64,000 nucleotides of DNA from Lentisphaerota bacterium (GCA_015061915.1 SUVR01000004.1:62001-126000), one strand, 5' to 3'. Positions 1-9,326 are shown, numbered from the stretch's first letter. Numbers and translations: made by a program. Notes: generated by a model from the letters alone, not told the origin.

Positions 1-1
1 T

Positions 2-3000
2 GCCCGCGTTGCCGGCCGCTATCATAACAATCAGATGGCGGAGATCGCAGCAAATCCGGAGAAGTACGGCAAAACTGCGTCCGCGAGCGAGTTTGTCCTT
101 GAGTTCCGCAGTACACCGGCCGGACGCGAGTTGTGGCTCAACGGCAGTTTTTTCCAGAAGATCCCCGAGTCAGTCACGTTTGATCAGATCAAGGTCTCCC
201 TGCCAGCTGGCGCAGTCTGCCCCGAACCGGAAATACGCAATGGTCCCGTGACTGTCGTCGCCCCGTGTTATCAGCCGGTCCCTGTAACGCCCGATGATGA
301 CATGATCCCCATTCCCGGGATGAAGCATTTTATGATCCCCCGGTGCGGGGAAGAAGACGCTTTTGCAACGGCACTCTGCAAGGTCAACCGGGGCTCCTAT
401 CTGCTGGAGTGCGACGGCTATCTCTCCCGGTCCGCCTTCGATGCCATGCCGGACAGTTTCATCCGCCGCGTTCCCGTCGCCCAGTACAACCGGGCGTATG
501 TCCTCTGCGCTCTTTCGCCCGATCCCGAAAAGAAGATGACAACCGATGTCACCGCACGCCTGACCAGTTTTTACAGTCCCAACAACGCCGGCTGCTCGCC
601 GGAGATGATCGCATATCAGACCGTCACGCTGCCCCGGAGTGAATCTGCTCCCCTGCCGCCGAATGTAAAACGCGTGGGTAACGGTATGTTCCTTGTCGCC
701 TTTGATCTGGATGTCGGTAAGATCCAGGACGTGATCTTTATGAAGAAAAACGCCTTCCTGGACTTTGAAGTGATGGGCGGTCTGTTCGAGGGGGATGACT
801 ACTATATCTACTGCGGCGGCAAGCCAGCCAAAACGCCTTCTGCGGTCAAAGTCTATGGGGCAGTTCTGGAACGGACTCCGGTCAGTATGATGGTGGAATC
901 CGGGCAGATCGGAAATATCTATTATCCCAACGAAACGCCCGCCATGACTGCTCACCTTTCGGGTGCGGCGGATCAGAACGTTACGGTCGACTGGATCGTG
1001 AAAGATCTGGATGGAAAGACGGTCTTTTCCAAACAGGATGTCTGGACGGTGAAACCTGCGGAAAAGACAGCGCTCCGCACCGAATTTCCGGTCAAAGCCA
1101 TCGGACACTATACGGTGAATGTTCAGCTGAAAGACCCCGCCGGAAAGGTGCTGGTCAACTATGCCGGCTCTTTCGTGCGAATCCCTGCCGATACCCGTAA
1201 AGCGTTCTATGATTCCCCGTACTTCCTCTGGAATTTCGGCGGCGCCCACGGCACTCCGGGCGATCTGGAAACGGTCAGTTATCTTTACAACCGCATCGGT
1301 GCCCGCAAGGCGCAGCTCTGGAATTACAAATATTCCGAAGAGGAAGTCCGATCCCACAAGATGATGCACGGTCCGTTCCCCTATCTGCGCTCCAAGGCGG
1401 CGACTCCGGAAGAACGGGCGAAAGATCTGGATGCCCAGATCCAGCGCCTGATCAAACGTTATCCCCACACGGACAGCGCGCTGATCTTCCATGAAAGCGG
1501 CGGCGGACCGGATCCGCTGGAACTCTGCGGCGGCGTCACGGAGATCACGCCGGAACAGAAGGCGGAAGATGAACGCAAAAGTCAGCGGGCGATCGAACTG
1601 GCGCAGGCATGGCGCAGAAACGCTCCGCATATCCGCCTGACCGTCGGCAACAGCGGCGGTACGATCGGGCTGATCGCCCGTCTGTTCCGGGCGGGCTATC
1701 CCCGGGATCTGATCGACCGGATCGGGGAGGAATCGGTGGGGCAGACCATGCCGCCGGAACGCTCTACTGCCGGATCCTTCTGGAAACTTTACGAACTGGG
1801 CAGGATCTACGGTTACAAAGATCTTGGTGTGGAAGCCTGCTATGAATGGAAATCCCGTCTGCCCCGCTGCTTTACGCCCCGGAAACACGCGTCGCTCTGC
1901 GCCCGGGACCTGCTGATCGCCCACGCTTGGAAGTCGCCCACCATTCCGGTCCCCGGCGGCTTTGAAAAGGCGAACAGTTATTATAATACGGTCTGGGGCG
2001 GCGGCGGTTTCACCCGTTATCCGCTGGCGCAGCCCCGCCCGGTCATCAGTGTGGGGGCTATCTTTACACATGTGTTCGATCAGGTGGAATTTCTCCGCAT
2101 GATCCCCACCGGCTCCCAGACAGTCTATGCGCTGGAATTCAGGAAGGGAGATGGCTTTATCTACGCGCTCTGGACGCCCCGCGGCTGTGTGAAGACTGCC
2201 GTCAATACCCGCGAAAAAGAACTGAACGGCATGGATATCTACGGTCGCCCGCTTGTCTGGAAGAGCGGCGAAAAACTCTCCGTTTCCGAAGAAGCGGTTT
2301 ACCTGATGAGCAGGACAAAGATCGAATCGTTCACCGCAGAATCGGAACGCTCATTCCCGTGGGAACAGTACTCCGGGATCGAAAATGCAGTCCTCTCCGT
2401 GAAAATGGATGACGCCGCAAAGTGGACCGCTGACATGCAGGAACACAGCCGTCTGAAACAGAACCCGAAGAGCCTGCCGACACTGGCACCGGGCAGCTAC
2501 ACGCTGAAGACGGTTACAGATAAAGAGCGCGGTAATTGTCTGGAAGTCAGCCTCGCACCAGTGGCGGAAGTGAAGAACCCGCTGCTGCAGGAATATGTGT
2601 TCATCCGCCCGCAGGAACCGGTCGTGTTGAACGGCAAGGCGGATACGGTAGGGCTGTGGATCAAGGGTAACTCCAGCTGGGCAAAGCTGTACTTTGAACT
2701 GGAGGACGCCGACGGCGATGTCTGGATGACTTTCAGCGCCTACTACGACTGGCCCGATCAGCTGGGGATCAACTTTGACGGCTGGCATCTGGTGTGCTGT
2801 CCGCTGACCGATGCCTCTCCGGTGAAAATCCCCTGTCCCAACGAGGATCGCTACATCTGGCGCCACATCCAGTCCGGAAAAGGCAGCGACCGGAAGCTGA
2901 CATTCCCGGTCAAGTTGCGCGGTGTAGGGATCGCCATGCCCCGGAAGGTGCTGAACATTCTGGAAATGGAAGATGTGAAGATCCAATCCGTGCGCCTCGG

Positions 3001-3019
3001 CGGTTTTGTCAATTATTGA
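2..3019 (+). CDS. Large putative glycoside hydrolase-like protein, 5' partial
   Basis: The reading frame is open to the left edge, so the gene probably starts outside the window; the first ATG inside is at 35. About 1000 residues are visible. The N-terminal part looks like beta-sandwich or jelly-roll material. A middle region from about residue 380 to 680 (counting from that ATG) resembles a TIM barrel: it carries Glu residues in the contexts ALIFHESGGG and GEESVGQ that could be catalytic. The C-terminal part again looks like a carbohydrate-binding sandwich. I recognise no defined family. The reading as a polysaccharide-processing enzyme is an inference from the fold-like pattern and from the many glycosidases in the window. 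No terminator is evident before the next promoter at 3041. Confidence 0.6.
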   Translation, partial: ARVAGRYHNNQMAEIAANPEKYGKTASASEFVLEFRSTPAGRELWLNGSFFQKIPESVTFDQIKVSLPAGAVCPEPEIRNGPVTVVAPCYQPVPVTPDDDMIPIPGMKHFMIPRCGEEDAFATALCKVNRGSYLLECDGYLSRSAFDAMPDSFIRRVPVAQYNRAYVLCALSPDPEKKMTTDVTARLTSFYSPNNAGCSPEMIAYQTVTLPRSESAPLPPNVKRVGNGMFLVAFDLDVGKIQDVIFMKKNAFLDFEVMGGLFEGDDYYIYCGGKPAKTPSAVKVYGAVLERTPVSMMVESGQIGNIYYPNETPAMTAHLSGAADQNVTVDWIVKDLDGKTVFSKQDVWTVKPAEKTALRTEFPVKAIGHYTVNVQLKDPAGKVLVNYAGSFVRIPADTRKAFYDSPYFLWNFGGAHGTPGDLETVSYLYNRIGARKAQLWNYKYSEEEVRSHKMMHGPFPYLRSKAATPEERAKDLDAQIQRLIKRYPHTDSALIFHESGGGPDPLELCGGVTEITPEQKAEDERKSQRAIELAQAWRRNAPHIRLTVGNSGGTIGLIARLFRAGYPRDLIDRIGEESVGQTMPPERSTAGSFWKLYELGRIYGYKDLGVEACYEWKSRLPRCFTPRKHASLCARDLLIAHAWKSPTIPVPGGFEKANSYYNTVWGGGGFTRYPLAQPRPVISVGAIFTHVFDQVEFLRMIPTGSQTVYALEFRKGDGFIYALWTPRGCVKTAVNTREKELNGMDIYGRPLVWKSGEKLSVSEEAVYLMSRTKIESFTAESERSFPWEQYSGIENAVLSVKMDDAAKWTADMQEHSRLKQNPKSLPTLAPGSYTLKTVTDKERGNCLEVSLAPVAEVKNPLLQEYVFIRPQEPVVLNGKADTVGLWIKGNSSWAKLYFELEDADGDVWMTFSAYYDWPDQLGINFDGWHLVCCPLTDASPVKIPCPNEDRYIWRHIQSGKGSDRKLTFPVKLRGVGIAMPRKVLNILEMEDVKIQSVRLGGFVNY

Positions 3020-3040
3020 GGGAAAAATACAGATTCCCTC

Positions 3041-3068
3041 TTGAAAAGTACGCTTTGTATGTTATATT
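3041..3068 (+). promoter_or_regulatory. Sigma-70-type promoter of the IscU-like/GGGtGRT pair
   Basis: -35 TTGAAA at 3041-3046, a 16-bp spacer, and -10 TATATT at 3063-3068. It lies about 64 bp before the start of the scaffold gene and has the same shape as most promoters in this window. Confidence 0.65.
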
Positions 3069-3131
3069 ATACGGATTTTTGATCATCGCAAAAACTACTA
3101 ACCAAACTTCTAACGATACAGGAGAATCAAA

Positions 3132-3839
3132 ATGACCTTCACTCATGAAGTCGAACAGATGTGCTGTGTCGCCAAGGGCCCGAAACACGGTCCCGCTCCG
3201 ATCCCGCAGGAAGGGAAATGGACGAAGGCGAAAGAGATCACGGAAATTTCCGGTCTCACTCACGGCGTCGGCTGGTGTGCCCCGCAGCAGGGTGCCTGCA
3301 AACTCACCCTCAACGTCAAAGATGGTATCATCCAGGAAGCTCTCGTTGAAACGATCGGCTGCTCCGGCATGACTCACTCCGCTGCCATGGCTGCGGAAAT
3401 CCTGCCCGGCAAAACCATCCTCGAAGCCCTGAACACGGACCTCGTCTGTGACGCGATCAACACTGCCATGCGCGAACTGTTCCTCCAGATCGTTTACGGC
3501 CGCACCCAGACTGCGTTCTCCGAAGGCGGTCTCCCCATCGGTGCCGGTCTGGAAGACCTCAAGCAGCTCCGTTCCATCACCGGTACCATGTACGGCACCT
3601 CCGCAAAGGGCGTCCGTTATCTGGAAATGGCGGAAGGCTATGTGACCGGTCTGGCTCTCGATGAAGACGATCAGGTCATCGGTTACGAGTTCGTCAACCT
3701 CGGCAAGATGATGGAAGCGATCAACTCCGGCAAGGAAGAGATCCTCAGTATGCCGACGAAAGACCTCGTCAAGAAATTCCAGAAGACCTACGGCCGCTTT
3801 GCCGATGCCGCCAAGGTCATCAACCCGCGCAAGGCATAA
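3132..3839 (+). CDS. Iron-sulfur cluster assembly scaffold protein, IscU/NifU-N-like
   Basis: A 235-residue protein resembling the IscU/NifU N-terminal scaffold, which holds nascent Fe-S clusters for delivery to apoproteins in the cytosol. Candidate cluster ligands are C49 or C56, C77 (in the context TIGCSGMTHS, matching the FGC-S-A-S block of IscU) and C106. The spacing is tighter than in IscU, and there is an extra N-terminal segment with a Cys pair at 11-12. The start is supported by a GGAG Shine-Dalgarno sequence before ATG 3132. It sits 18 bp before a GGGtGRT gene, a pairing I know from anaerobes. It is distinct from the full NifU encoded at 41522-42382, so two scaffolds are present. Confidence 0.82.
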   Translation: MTFTHEVEQMCCVAKGPKHGPAPIPQEGKWTKAKEITEISGLTHGVGWCAPQQGACKLTLNVKDGIIQEALVETIGCSGMTHSAAMAAEILPGKTILEALNTDLVCDAINTAMRELFLQIVYGRTQTAFSEGGLPIGAGLEDLKQLRSITGTMYGTSAKGVRYLEMAEGYVTGLALDEDDQVIGYEFVNLGKMMEAINSGKEEILSMPTKDLVKKFQKTYGRFADAAKVINPRKA

Positions 3840-3857
3840 GGAAGGGAGTTCGTCACT

Positions 3858-4856
3858 ATGGCACTTTTTGAAAGCTACGAACGCCGTATTGCTCAGATCA
3901 ACAAATTTCTGAACGATAACGGGATCGCTTCCATCGAAGAAGCAGAACAGATCACCAAAGGCAAAGGTCTGGACATCTATCAGCGTGTGAAAGACATCCA
4001 GCCGATCTGCTTTGAAAACGCCTGCTGGGCATACTTGGTCGGTGCTGCCGTCGCCATCAAGCGCGGTCAGACCGTTGCCAGCGAAATCGCCAAGACCCTC
4101 GGCGAAGGCCTCCAGAGCTTCTGCATCCCCGGTTCCGTTGCGGACGACCGTAAAGTCGGTATCGGCCACGGCAACCTGGCATCCATGCTCCTCGAAGACC
4201 AGACCAAGTGCTTTGCGTTCTGCGCAGGTCACGAATCCTTCGCTGCTGCTGAAGGTGCGATCGGTCTTGCCCGCAGCGCCAACAAAGCCCGTAAAGAACC
4301 CCTCCGCGTGATCCTGAACGGTCTCGGCAAAGACGCTGCCATGATCATCAGCCGTATCAACGGCTTCACCTTCGTTGAAACCGAATTCGACTATGCCACC
4401 GGCGAACTCAAAGTCGTCGCTGAAAAGGCATACTCCAAGGGCGAACGCGCAGCGGTCCGCTGCTACGGCGCTGATGACGTCCGTGAAGGCGTCGCCATTA
4501 TGTGGAACGAAGATGTGGATATCGCCATCACCGGTAACTCCACGAACCCGACCCGCTTCCAGCACCCGGTTATGGGCACCTACAAGAAAGAACGGATCGC
4601 CAACGGCAGAAAGTTCTTCTCTGTGGCTTCCGGCGGCGGCACGGGCAGAACCCTGCACCCGGACAACATGGCTGCCGGTCCTGCTTCCTACGGCATGACG
4701 GACACCATGGGCAGAATGCACTCCGACGCACAGTTCGCCGGTTCCTCCTCGGTTCCGGCACACGTCGAAATGATGGGTCTCATCGGCATGGGCAACAACC
4801 CCATGGTCGGTGCATCCGTTGACGTTGCTGTGGCTGTCGCTCAGGCGATGAAATAA
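3858..4856 (+). CDS. GGGtGRT family protein
   Basis: A 332-residue protein carrying the name-giving motif GGGTGRT at residues 259-265. The family (Pfam GGGtGRT) has no established biochemical role as far as I know; it recurs next to Fe-S scaffold genes, as here, which suggests a function in metallocluster assembly or in using that scaffold. The sequence looks soluble, with no signal peptide or membrane segment. AAGGAAGGGAG precedes the ATG. It is the last gene of a two-gene unit closed by the hairpin terminator at 4876. Confidence 0.88.
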   Translation: MALFESYERRIAQINKFLNDNGIASIEEAEQITKGKGLDIYQRVKDIQPICFENACWAYLVGAAVAIKRGQTVASEIAKTLGEGLQSFCIPGSVADDRKVGIGHGNLASMLLEDQTKCFAFCAGHESFAAAEGAIGLARSANKARKEPLRVILNGLGKDAAMIISRINGFTFVETEFDYATGELKVVAEKAYSKGERAAVRCYGADDVREGVAIMWNEDVDIAITGNSTNPTRFQHPVMGTYKKERIANGRKFFSVASGGGTGRTLHPDNMAAGPASYGMTDTMGRMHSDAQFAGSSSVPAHVEMMGLIGMGNNPMVGASVDVAVAVAQAMK

Positions 4857-4875
4857 GTCGCACTACTGCAATTCA

Positions 4876-4913
4876 GGGAGCGGTTTCTTTTTCCGGGAAA
4901 CCGCTCCCTTTTT
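4876..4913 (+). terminator. Rho-independent terminator after the GGGtGRT gene
   Basis: An 11-bp perfect stem (arms 4876-4886 and 4898-4908) followed by five T residues. It separates the Fe-S unit from der. Confidence 0.85.
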
Positions 4914-4951
4914 GACCATAGCAATGAACGGAAAGAAAGGCGGATGAGGCA

Positions 4952-6628
4952 ATGAAGGGCAAACGCAAAGTAAGTACAAAACGTTATCAGAAGCGCTACG
5001 ATGAAGCGTACGAACCGGATATGGAGCAGATCAACTCCGAGATCGCTGAACTTCAGGCGGCGGAGCAGGAGGATCGGGACGAAGAACGGGATCCGGGCGA
5101 TGATGCGTTGACAGACGTGCGCAGTGCGCTTCCCTCCATTGCCATCGTTGGCAGACCCAATGTGGGCAAATCTTCTCTGTTCAATGCCATCCTCAAGCGC
5201 AGACAGGCGATCGTGCATTTTGACAGCGGCGTGACACGGGACCGCGTCTCCGCTTCCGGCGTCTTTGATAAATGCCGTTTCACCCTCTTCGATACCGGCG
5301 GGCTCGGTATGTATCAGGGCGAAAAACGCGGCGTCGGGTTCTGGGACCGGATGATCGAAGAACAGGTGGACGCCGCTATCGCTTCCGCCGATACCATTCT
5401 CTTTGTGGTGGATGTACAGGCGGGGCTCAGCCCGCTGGATAAGAACATCGCCGCCAAGATCCGCACCTGCGGAAAAAAAGTCCTGCTCGTAGCGAACAAG
5501 GCAGACAACGCCGGGTTCGAGAAGCACGCGGATGAGTTCTACGAGCTGGGCTTTGACAAAGTCTATACCGTTTCCTGTCTCCACCGGAGAGGGATCGATG
5601 ACATGATGACGGAAGCCGTGGCGGGTCTGCCCCGGATCCGGGAAGGCCGCAAAGTGACCCGTCCTCTGCGGATCGCCGTCTTCGGCAGACCGAACGTGGG
5701 CAAGTCCTCTCTGGTCAACCGGATGCTGGGCGAACAGCGGGTCATTGTGAGCGATGTTCCCGGCACGACACGGGATACCATCGACGTGGAATTTATGCTC
5801 CCCTGCCGGGATGAACTCGTGCCTGCCATGATCGTGGACACCGCCGGGTTGCGGAAACGGTCCAAGGTGGATGACGCCGTGGAGCAGTACAGTAATATGC
5901 GTGCCGCCGAAGCATTGGAAACGTGCGATATCGTCCTTTTTGTGATCGAATCCAGCGTAGGCTTTGCCACGGCACAGGATAAAAGCATTGCCCGTATGGT
6001 GGAGGAATCCGGCAAGGGCTGTATCATCGTCGCCAACAAGTGGGACATCCGGGCGGACGGCAAGCGTGCGCAGGAAATGCTGGAGGACATCCACACCTCC
6101 CTGCCCAAGATGCGCTACGCCCCGGTGGTCTTCACCTCGGCAAAGACCGGGTACAACTTTGACGCCCTTTATGAAGCGATCGCCCAGCTCCGCGGGCAGA
6201 TGTCCCTCAAGATCTCCACGTCCATGCTGAACCGGGTGATCCAGGACGCCGTGACGCGGAATCTGCCGCCGGTGGTCGGCACAAAACCTCTGAAGATCTA
6301 CTACGGCACTATGACCAGTTCCACACCTCCGAAGGCAGTGCTTTTTGTGAACAAAGTCTCCTATTGTGCCGACACATACAAGACCTATCTGGTCAACTAT
6401 TTCCGCAAGGCGTTCGGTTTTGTGGGCTTCCCCGTGTTCATCCGTCTGCAGGAACGCGAACGGCGCGATTTGAGCGAAGTGGTGAACCATCAGGGCAGTA
6501 CCGGCAAGAAACACGTTGCCAACGCCAAACAGTACAAGGAAAAGAAGCAGAAAAGCATTGCTGCCAAGCACGAAAAACGGGCTGCCGCCCGGAAGAAAAA
6601 AGGCAGCTACGGCGCCTTTGAAGATTGA
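4952..6628 (+). CDS. der: Ribosome biogenesis GTPase Der (EngA)
   Basis: Two tandem GTPase domains, each with the P-loop GRPNVGKSSL (near residues 66 and 245), followed by the KH-like C-terminal domain. Der acts in 50S subunit maturation. The 558-residue protein is longer than typical Der (about 440-490). The extra length is a charged N-terminal extension of about 60 residues, acidic after a basic start, and a Lys/Ala-rich tail of about 40 residues. The start follows an AAAGGCGG-like ribosome site; a later start would cut into the first GTPase domain only after residue 60, so the extension could be shorter. It converges on the metallo-hydrolase gene with a 17-bp gap and no clear terminator. 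Confidence 0.95.
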   Translation: MKGKRKVSTKRYQKRYDEAYEPDMEQINSEIAELQAAEQEDRDEERDPGDDALTDVRSALPSIAIVGRPNVGKSSLFNAILKRRQAIVHFDSGVTRDRVSASGVFDKCRFTLFDTGGLGMYQGEKRGVGFWDRMIEEQVDAAIASADTILFVVDVQAGLSPLDKNIAAKIRTCGKKVLLVANKADNAGFEKHADEFYELGFDKVYTVSCLHRRGIDDMMTEAVAGLPRIREGRKVTRPLRIAVFGRPNVGKSSLVNRMLGEQRVIVSDVPGTTRDTIDVEFMLPCRDELVPAMIVDTAGLRKRSKVDDAVEQYSNMRAAEALETCDIVLFVIESSVGFATAQDKSIARMVEESGKGCIIVANKWDIRADGKRAQEMLEDIHTSLPKMRYAPVVFTSAKTGYNFDALYEAIAQLRGQMSLKISTSMLNRVIQDAVTRNLPPVVGTKPLKIYYGTMTSSTPPKAVLFVNKVSYCADTYKTYLVNYFRKAFGFVGFPVFIRLQERERRDLSEVVNHQGSTGKKHVANAKQYKEKKQKSIAAKHEKRAAARKKKGSYGAFED

Positions 6629-6645
6629 GGTGCAATTCTGTTTTT

Positions 6646-7482
6646 TCAGAACTCGAATGTCAGGCCATCGTAACAGGGCGTGACGTTGAGGGGCGTCATG
6701 ATCTTGAGCAGTTCTTCGTGGGGACAGACGCTGTGATGTTCAAAATGGGTGGCGAAATTGGGCGTCTCTTCCGTCATCAGCCCGTATTCGATCAGACGGG
6801 TGCGGAACTTGAGGTAAACATTCAAGCCCATGTGTGATTTTGCCAGATCGGGATTGCGTGCGGCGCCGTAGCAATCGATGATAGCGGCATCCAGTTTGTA
6901 TCCGCACTGGCGGATCATCTCCCACGTTTCATCGGACCACCAGCCGGTATCGTTGGCAATCAGCAGGGATTTTCCGCCACGGGTGAGGATGTAATTCAGG
7001 GGAGTCGTTCCGGGGTCGTGGTCGGCACGGACCGCAAAGATCTCCATGGAGCCATCCGGGGTGGTCAGGCGTTCGCCGGGGTGAATGGGGCAGGACCGCA
7101 TGGAAGCGTAGGCAAAACCGCCGCCTTTTTCTCCGCCGACACAGCGCTGGGGCATATCATCGCCGTAAAAATCCAGCACAGGCGGATTGAGGGCGAACTT
7201 GGGGGAACCGCGGCGACCGATCAGCTCCAGATTGAGGTGGTCGCCGTGGCAATGAGTATTCAGAACGCGCCTGATCTTTGCGTAGTCCACATAAAACAGG
7301 CGCATCTGTTCACGCAGGTCCGGACCGAAGTCGATCAGCGTATCGTCGTCGATGAGATAGCTGGTGCATCTTCTGTAATCGGGGCTTTCCGGGTTGCGCC
7401 GGGCGTGTTCGCAACTGGCGCAGGTGCAGAAAAGCGAGGGCACTCCTTCCGAGCCGCCGCTGCCGAGAACAGTAAACTTCAT
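6646..7482 (-). CDS. PhnP-like metallo-beta-lactamase-fold phosphodiesterase
   Basis: A 278-residue MBL-fold hydrolase. The metal motif H77-x-H79-x-D81-H82 is intact. The cysteines C19, C21 and C24 near the N-terminus match the structural zinc site of E. coli PhnP, a phosphoribosyl cyclic phosphodiesterase. Several hydrolases of this subgroup act on cyclic nucleotides or lipoyl/octanoyl esters, so the substrate is not fixed. It is the last gene of a leftward run after the PIG-L deacetylase (27-bp gap). No phn genes are in the window, so a phosphonate role is not supported here. Confidence 0.8.
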   Translation of the reverse strand: MKFTVLGSGGSEGVPSLFCTCASCEHARRNPESPDYRRCTSYLIDDDTLIDFGPDLREQMRLFYVDYAKIRRVLNTHCHGDHLNLELIGRRGSPKFALNPPVLDFYGDDMPQRCVGGEKGGGFAYASMRSCPIHPGERLTTPDGSMEIFAVRADHDPGTTPLNYILTRGGKSLLIANDTGWWSDETWEMIRQCGYKLDAAIIDCYGAARNPDLAKSHMGLNVYLKFRTRLIEYGLMTEETPNFATHFEHHSVCPHEELLKIMTPLNVTPCYDGLTFEF

Positions 7483-7509
7483 CTGCCGGACCTTCCGTGT
7501 TCCGTTCGA

Positions 7510-8319
7510 TCAGAAATCGACCTTGATGGCGTTTTCAAATTCCTCGTTGATGAAGGCGACACCGGCGGGGCCCAGCGCTTCCATCAGGGGATCGTCATCT
7601 TTTTCGCAGAATCCAACCGGGTTGTGGCGGATCCAGCCTTCGGCGATCCCGTATTTCTTGGAGAGGCGTCCGATCATCTTGCCGCCATCCACCAACCCCT
7701 GAATGTAGGAGTTGGTCGCCTGACTGACATCCAGCCAGGACTGCTGGCTCTTGTGGCAGGAGAGCATCTGCTTCTTCATCTCGATCACGGGTTCCACGTT
7801 CACGAAAATGCCGGGGATCACGGGACGGCGGAGGGTATCCACCAGCGAGTGCGGCATAGCGTGGTAAACGGTCAGGAAGTCATCAAACTTCTGGGAGGGA
7901 CGGGCAGTCTTTGCGTTGCCCATACCGCGGCAGAAGGCGGCGGAGACGGCGAGGCGTCCGGCGTTGACGTGGTCTTCCATATAGTCGTAAGGACCATGCG
8001 TCAGCACGATTTTGGGCTTCACATCCCGGACTTCCGGCAGGAGTTTGCCGAACAGCTCGGAGTTGTAAAAGACTTCCAGGTCGTTGCAGATGCTTTCGTG
8101 GTAGTGGAAGCCGGCAAGCGCACAGGCGTCAATGGCTTCCTGACGGCGCATCCGCACGATAGTTTCGTAGTCATACTTTTCCGTGCCGAGGCTGCCGTTT
8201 GCGATATTCATGTAGTGGATCTCCCAGCCCAGTTTCTGGAGCTGGAGGAGCGTACCCGCCATCTGGAATTCGATATCATCCGGATGGCAGGCGATCGCCA
8301 TAGCGACTTTGTTGGACAT
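7510..8319 (-). CDS. PIG-L (LmbE) family N-deacetylase
   Basis: A 269-residue zinc deacetylase of the LmbE/PIG-L family, with the HPDD motif at residues 12-15 and the distal EDHVNAGR zinc-ligand block. Members remove acetyl groups from N-acetylglucosamine-containing substrates (MshB, BshB, PIG-L, chitobiose deacetylase). The start at 8319 follows GAGGAG; a longer frame to 8367 would overlap the upstream gene and lacks a ribosome site. It lies 22 bp after a NagB-like gene. Together they could deacetylate and then deaminate an amino sugar, an inference from adjacency. Confidence 0.85.
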   Translation of the reverse strand: MSNKVAMAIACHPDDIEFQMAGTLLQLQKLGWEIHYMNIANGSLGTEKYDYETIVRMRRQEAIDACALAGFHYHESICNDLEVFYNSELFGKLLPEVRDVKPKIVLTHGPYDYMEDHVNAGRLAVSAAFCRGMGNAKTARPSQKFDDFLTVYHAMPHSLVDTLRRPVIPGIFVNVEPVIEMKKQMLSCHKSQQSWLDVSQATNSYIQGLVDGGKMIGRLSKKYGIAEGWIRHNPVGFCEKDDDPLMEALGPAGVAFINEEFENAIKVDF

Positions 8320-8341
8320 AGTGTTGCGCTCCTCTGAAAGA

Positions 8342-9268
8342 TCAGTGCATTTCCACGTCGCAGACACCGAATCCGCCGCGGAAGAAGCTGAAGGTCACAT
8401 CCGGGTGATCGGAGAGGAGACTCATGGGCACGGCGCTGTCCGCGATCTTCTTGGAGAGCATATAGGTGGTCAGGCGCATACCGAAGGGGTTGTCGTGGTG
8501 ACCGGGATGCCAGATGGAGACTTTTTCCGCCTTCCAGGTCTGGACAGGACCGACGGTGACCGCCACCGTGGGAACGTTCTGGACCGTGCCGCCGCCGGAG
8601 GTTCTGGCGTTCTGGATCAGGGTGATCGGGTGCAGGTCAACGATACGGGTGGAAAGTTTGCGGTATTCTTCCGGGCTGGGCGGATTGTCCACATAAGCAC
8701 CTTCGCGCTTGACAGGGTCGTTGAACGCCCAGTGCTTGGTTTCGCCCTGACCGCCCTGCATGAGGACGCAGCGGACATTTTCCCACGCCTTGTTGTATTC
8801 TTCCGGATTTTCCGTGGGGAAGTGGAGGTTTTCCATGGGCATACGGAGGTCTTCACGGATGCGGTTGAAGCACAGATCCATATCACACTTTGCGAAGCCC
8901 ATGGGGAAGTTCATATCGGCAGCCTTGCCATCGACAATCCATTCATCCATACCGAAGAAGTGGCAGTTCTTGAGGTCCAGATTCATAGCATTGACCATCT
9001 GGGCAACGATGGGGAGCTGTTCGGTGGGACCGATGGGACCGCAGACGCCGCAGGGGCGTTCGGGAGTCGCCTGCATCCAGGCAGAAATGTATTCCAGAGC
9101 TTCCGCAGCATAGAATTCCTGAATGGTGTCGTAGATATTGATCTTGAAACCGGGGCGCTCGTAATCTTTGAGCGTGTCAATGGTGATCTTTGCAGCTTCG
9201 TCGAGGATGCTGCGGTCGAGTGTGGTGTAGTCCCACCATGCCGGTGCCAGTTTGCTGAGTGCTCTCAT
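8342..9268 (-). CDS. Glucosamine-6-phosphate deaminase-like protein (NagB/6PGL fold)
   Basis: A 308-residue member of the NagB/6-phosphogluconolactonase fold. FGMDEW (105-110) corresponds to the F-x-MDEY block of NagB, and 175-185 corresponds to the G-x-DGHIAFNEP active-site loop. That loop here reads [11 protein letters not shown]: the catalytic Asp (D141 in E. coli NagB) is Thr177, Gly is Lys178, His179 is kept, and Glu is Asp184. Canonical deaminase chemistry is therefore doubtful. AAGGAGAAAAG precedes the start. It is followed closely by the PIG-L gene and preceded by panB (58 bp). Confidence 0.78.
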   Translation of the reverse strand: MRALSKLAPAWWDYTTLDRSILDEAAKITIDTLKDYERPGFKINIYDTIQEFYAAEALEYISAWMQATPERPCGVCGPIGPTEQLPIVAQMVNAMNLDLKNCHFFGMDEWIVDGKAADMNFPMGFAKCDMDLCFNRIREDLRMPMENLHFPTENPEEYNKAWENVRCVLMQGGQGETKHWAFNDPVKREGAYVDNPPSPEEYRKLSTRIVDLHPITLIQNARTSGGGTVQNVPTVAVTVGPVQTWKAEKVSIWHPGHHDNPFGMRLTTYMLSKKIADSAVPMSLLSDHPDVTFSFFRGGFGVCDVEMH

Positions 9269-9326
9269 TTCTTTTCTCCTTGATTTGAGATCGTTTGTTT
9301 TGTATTATGGATTCCGTTCAAAAATC

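Noticed and set aside
3020-3131. tRNA or other small RNA gene in short intergenic regions
   Set aside because: No cloverleaf, GTTC-AA-C loop or CCA end was found in any intergenic region of the window by eye; a tRNAscan-SE and Rfam run would settle this.
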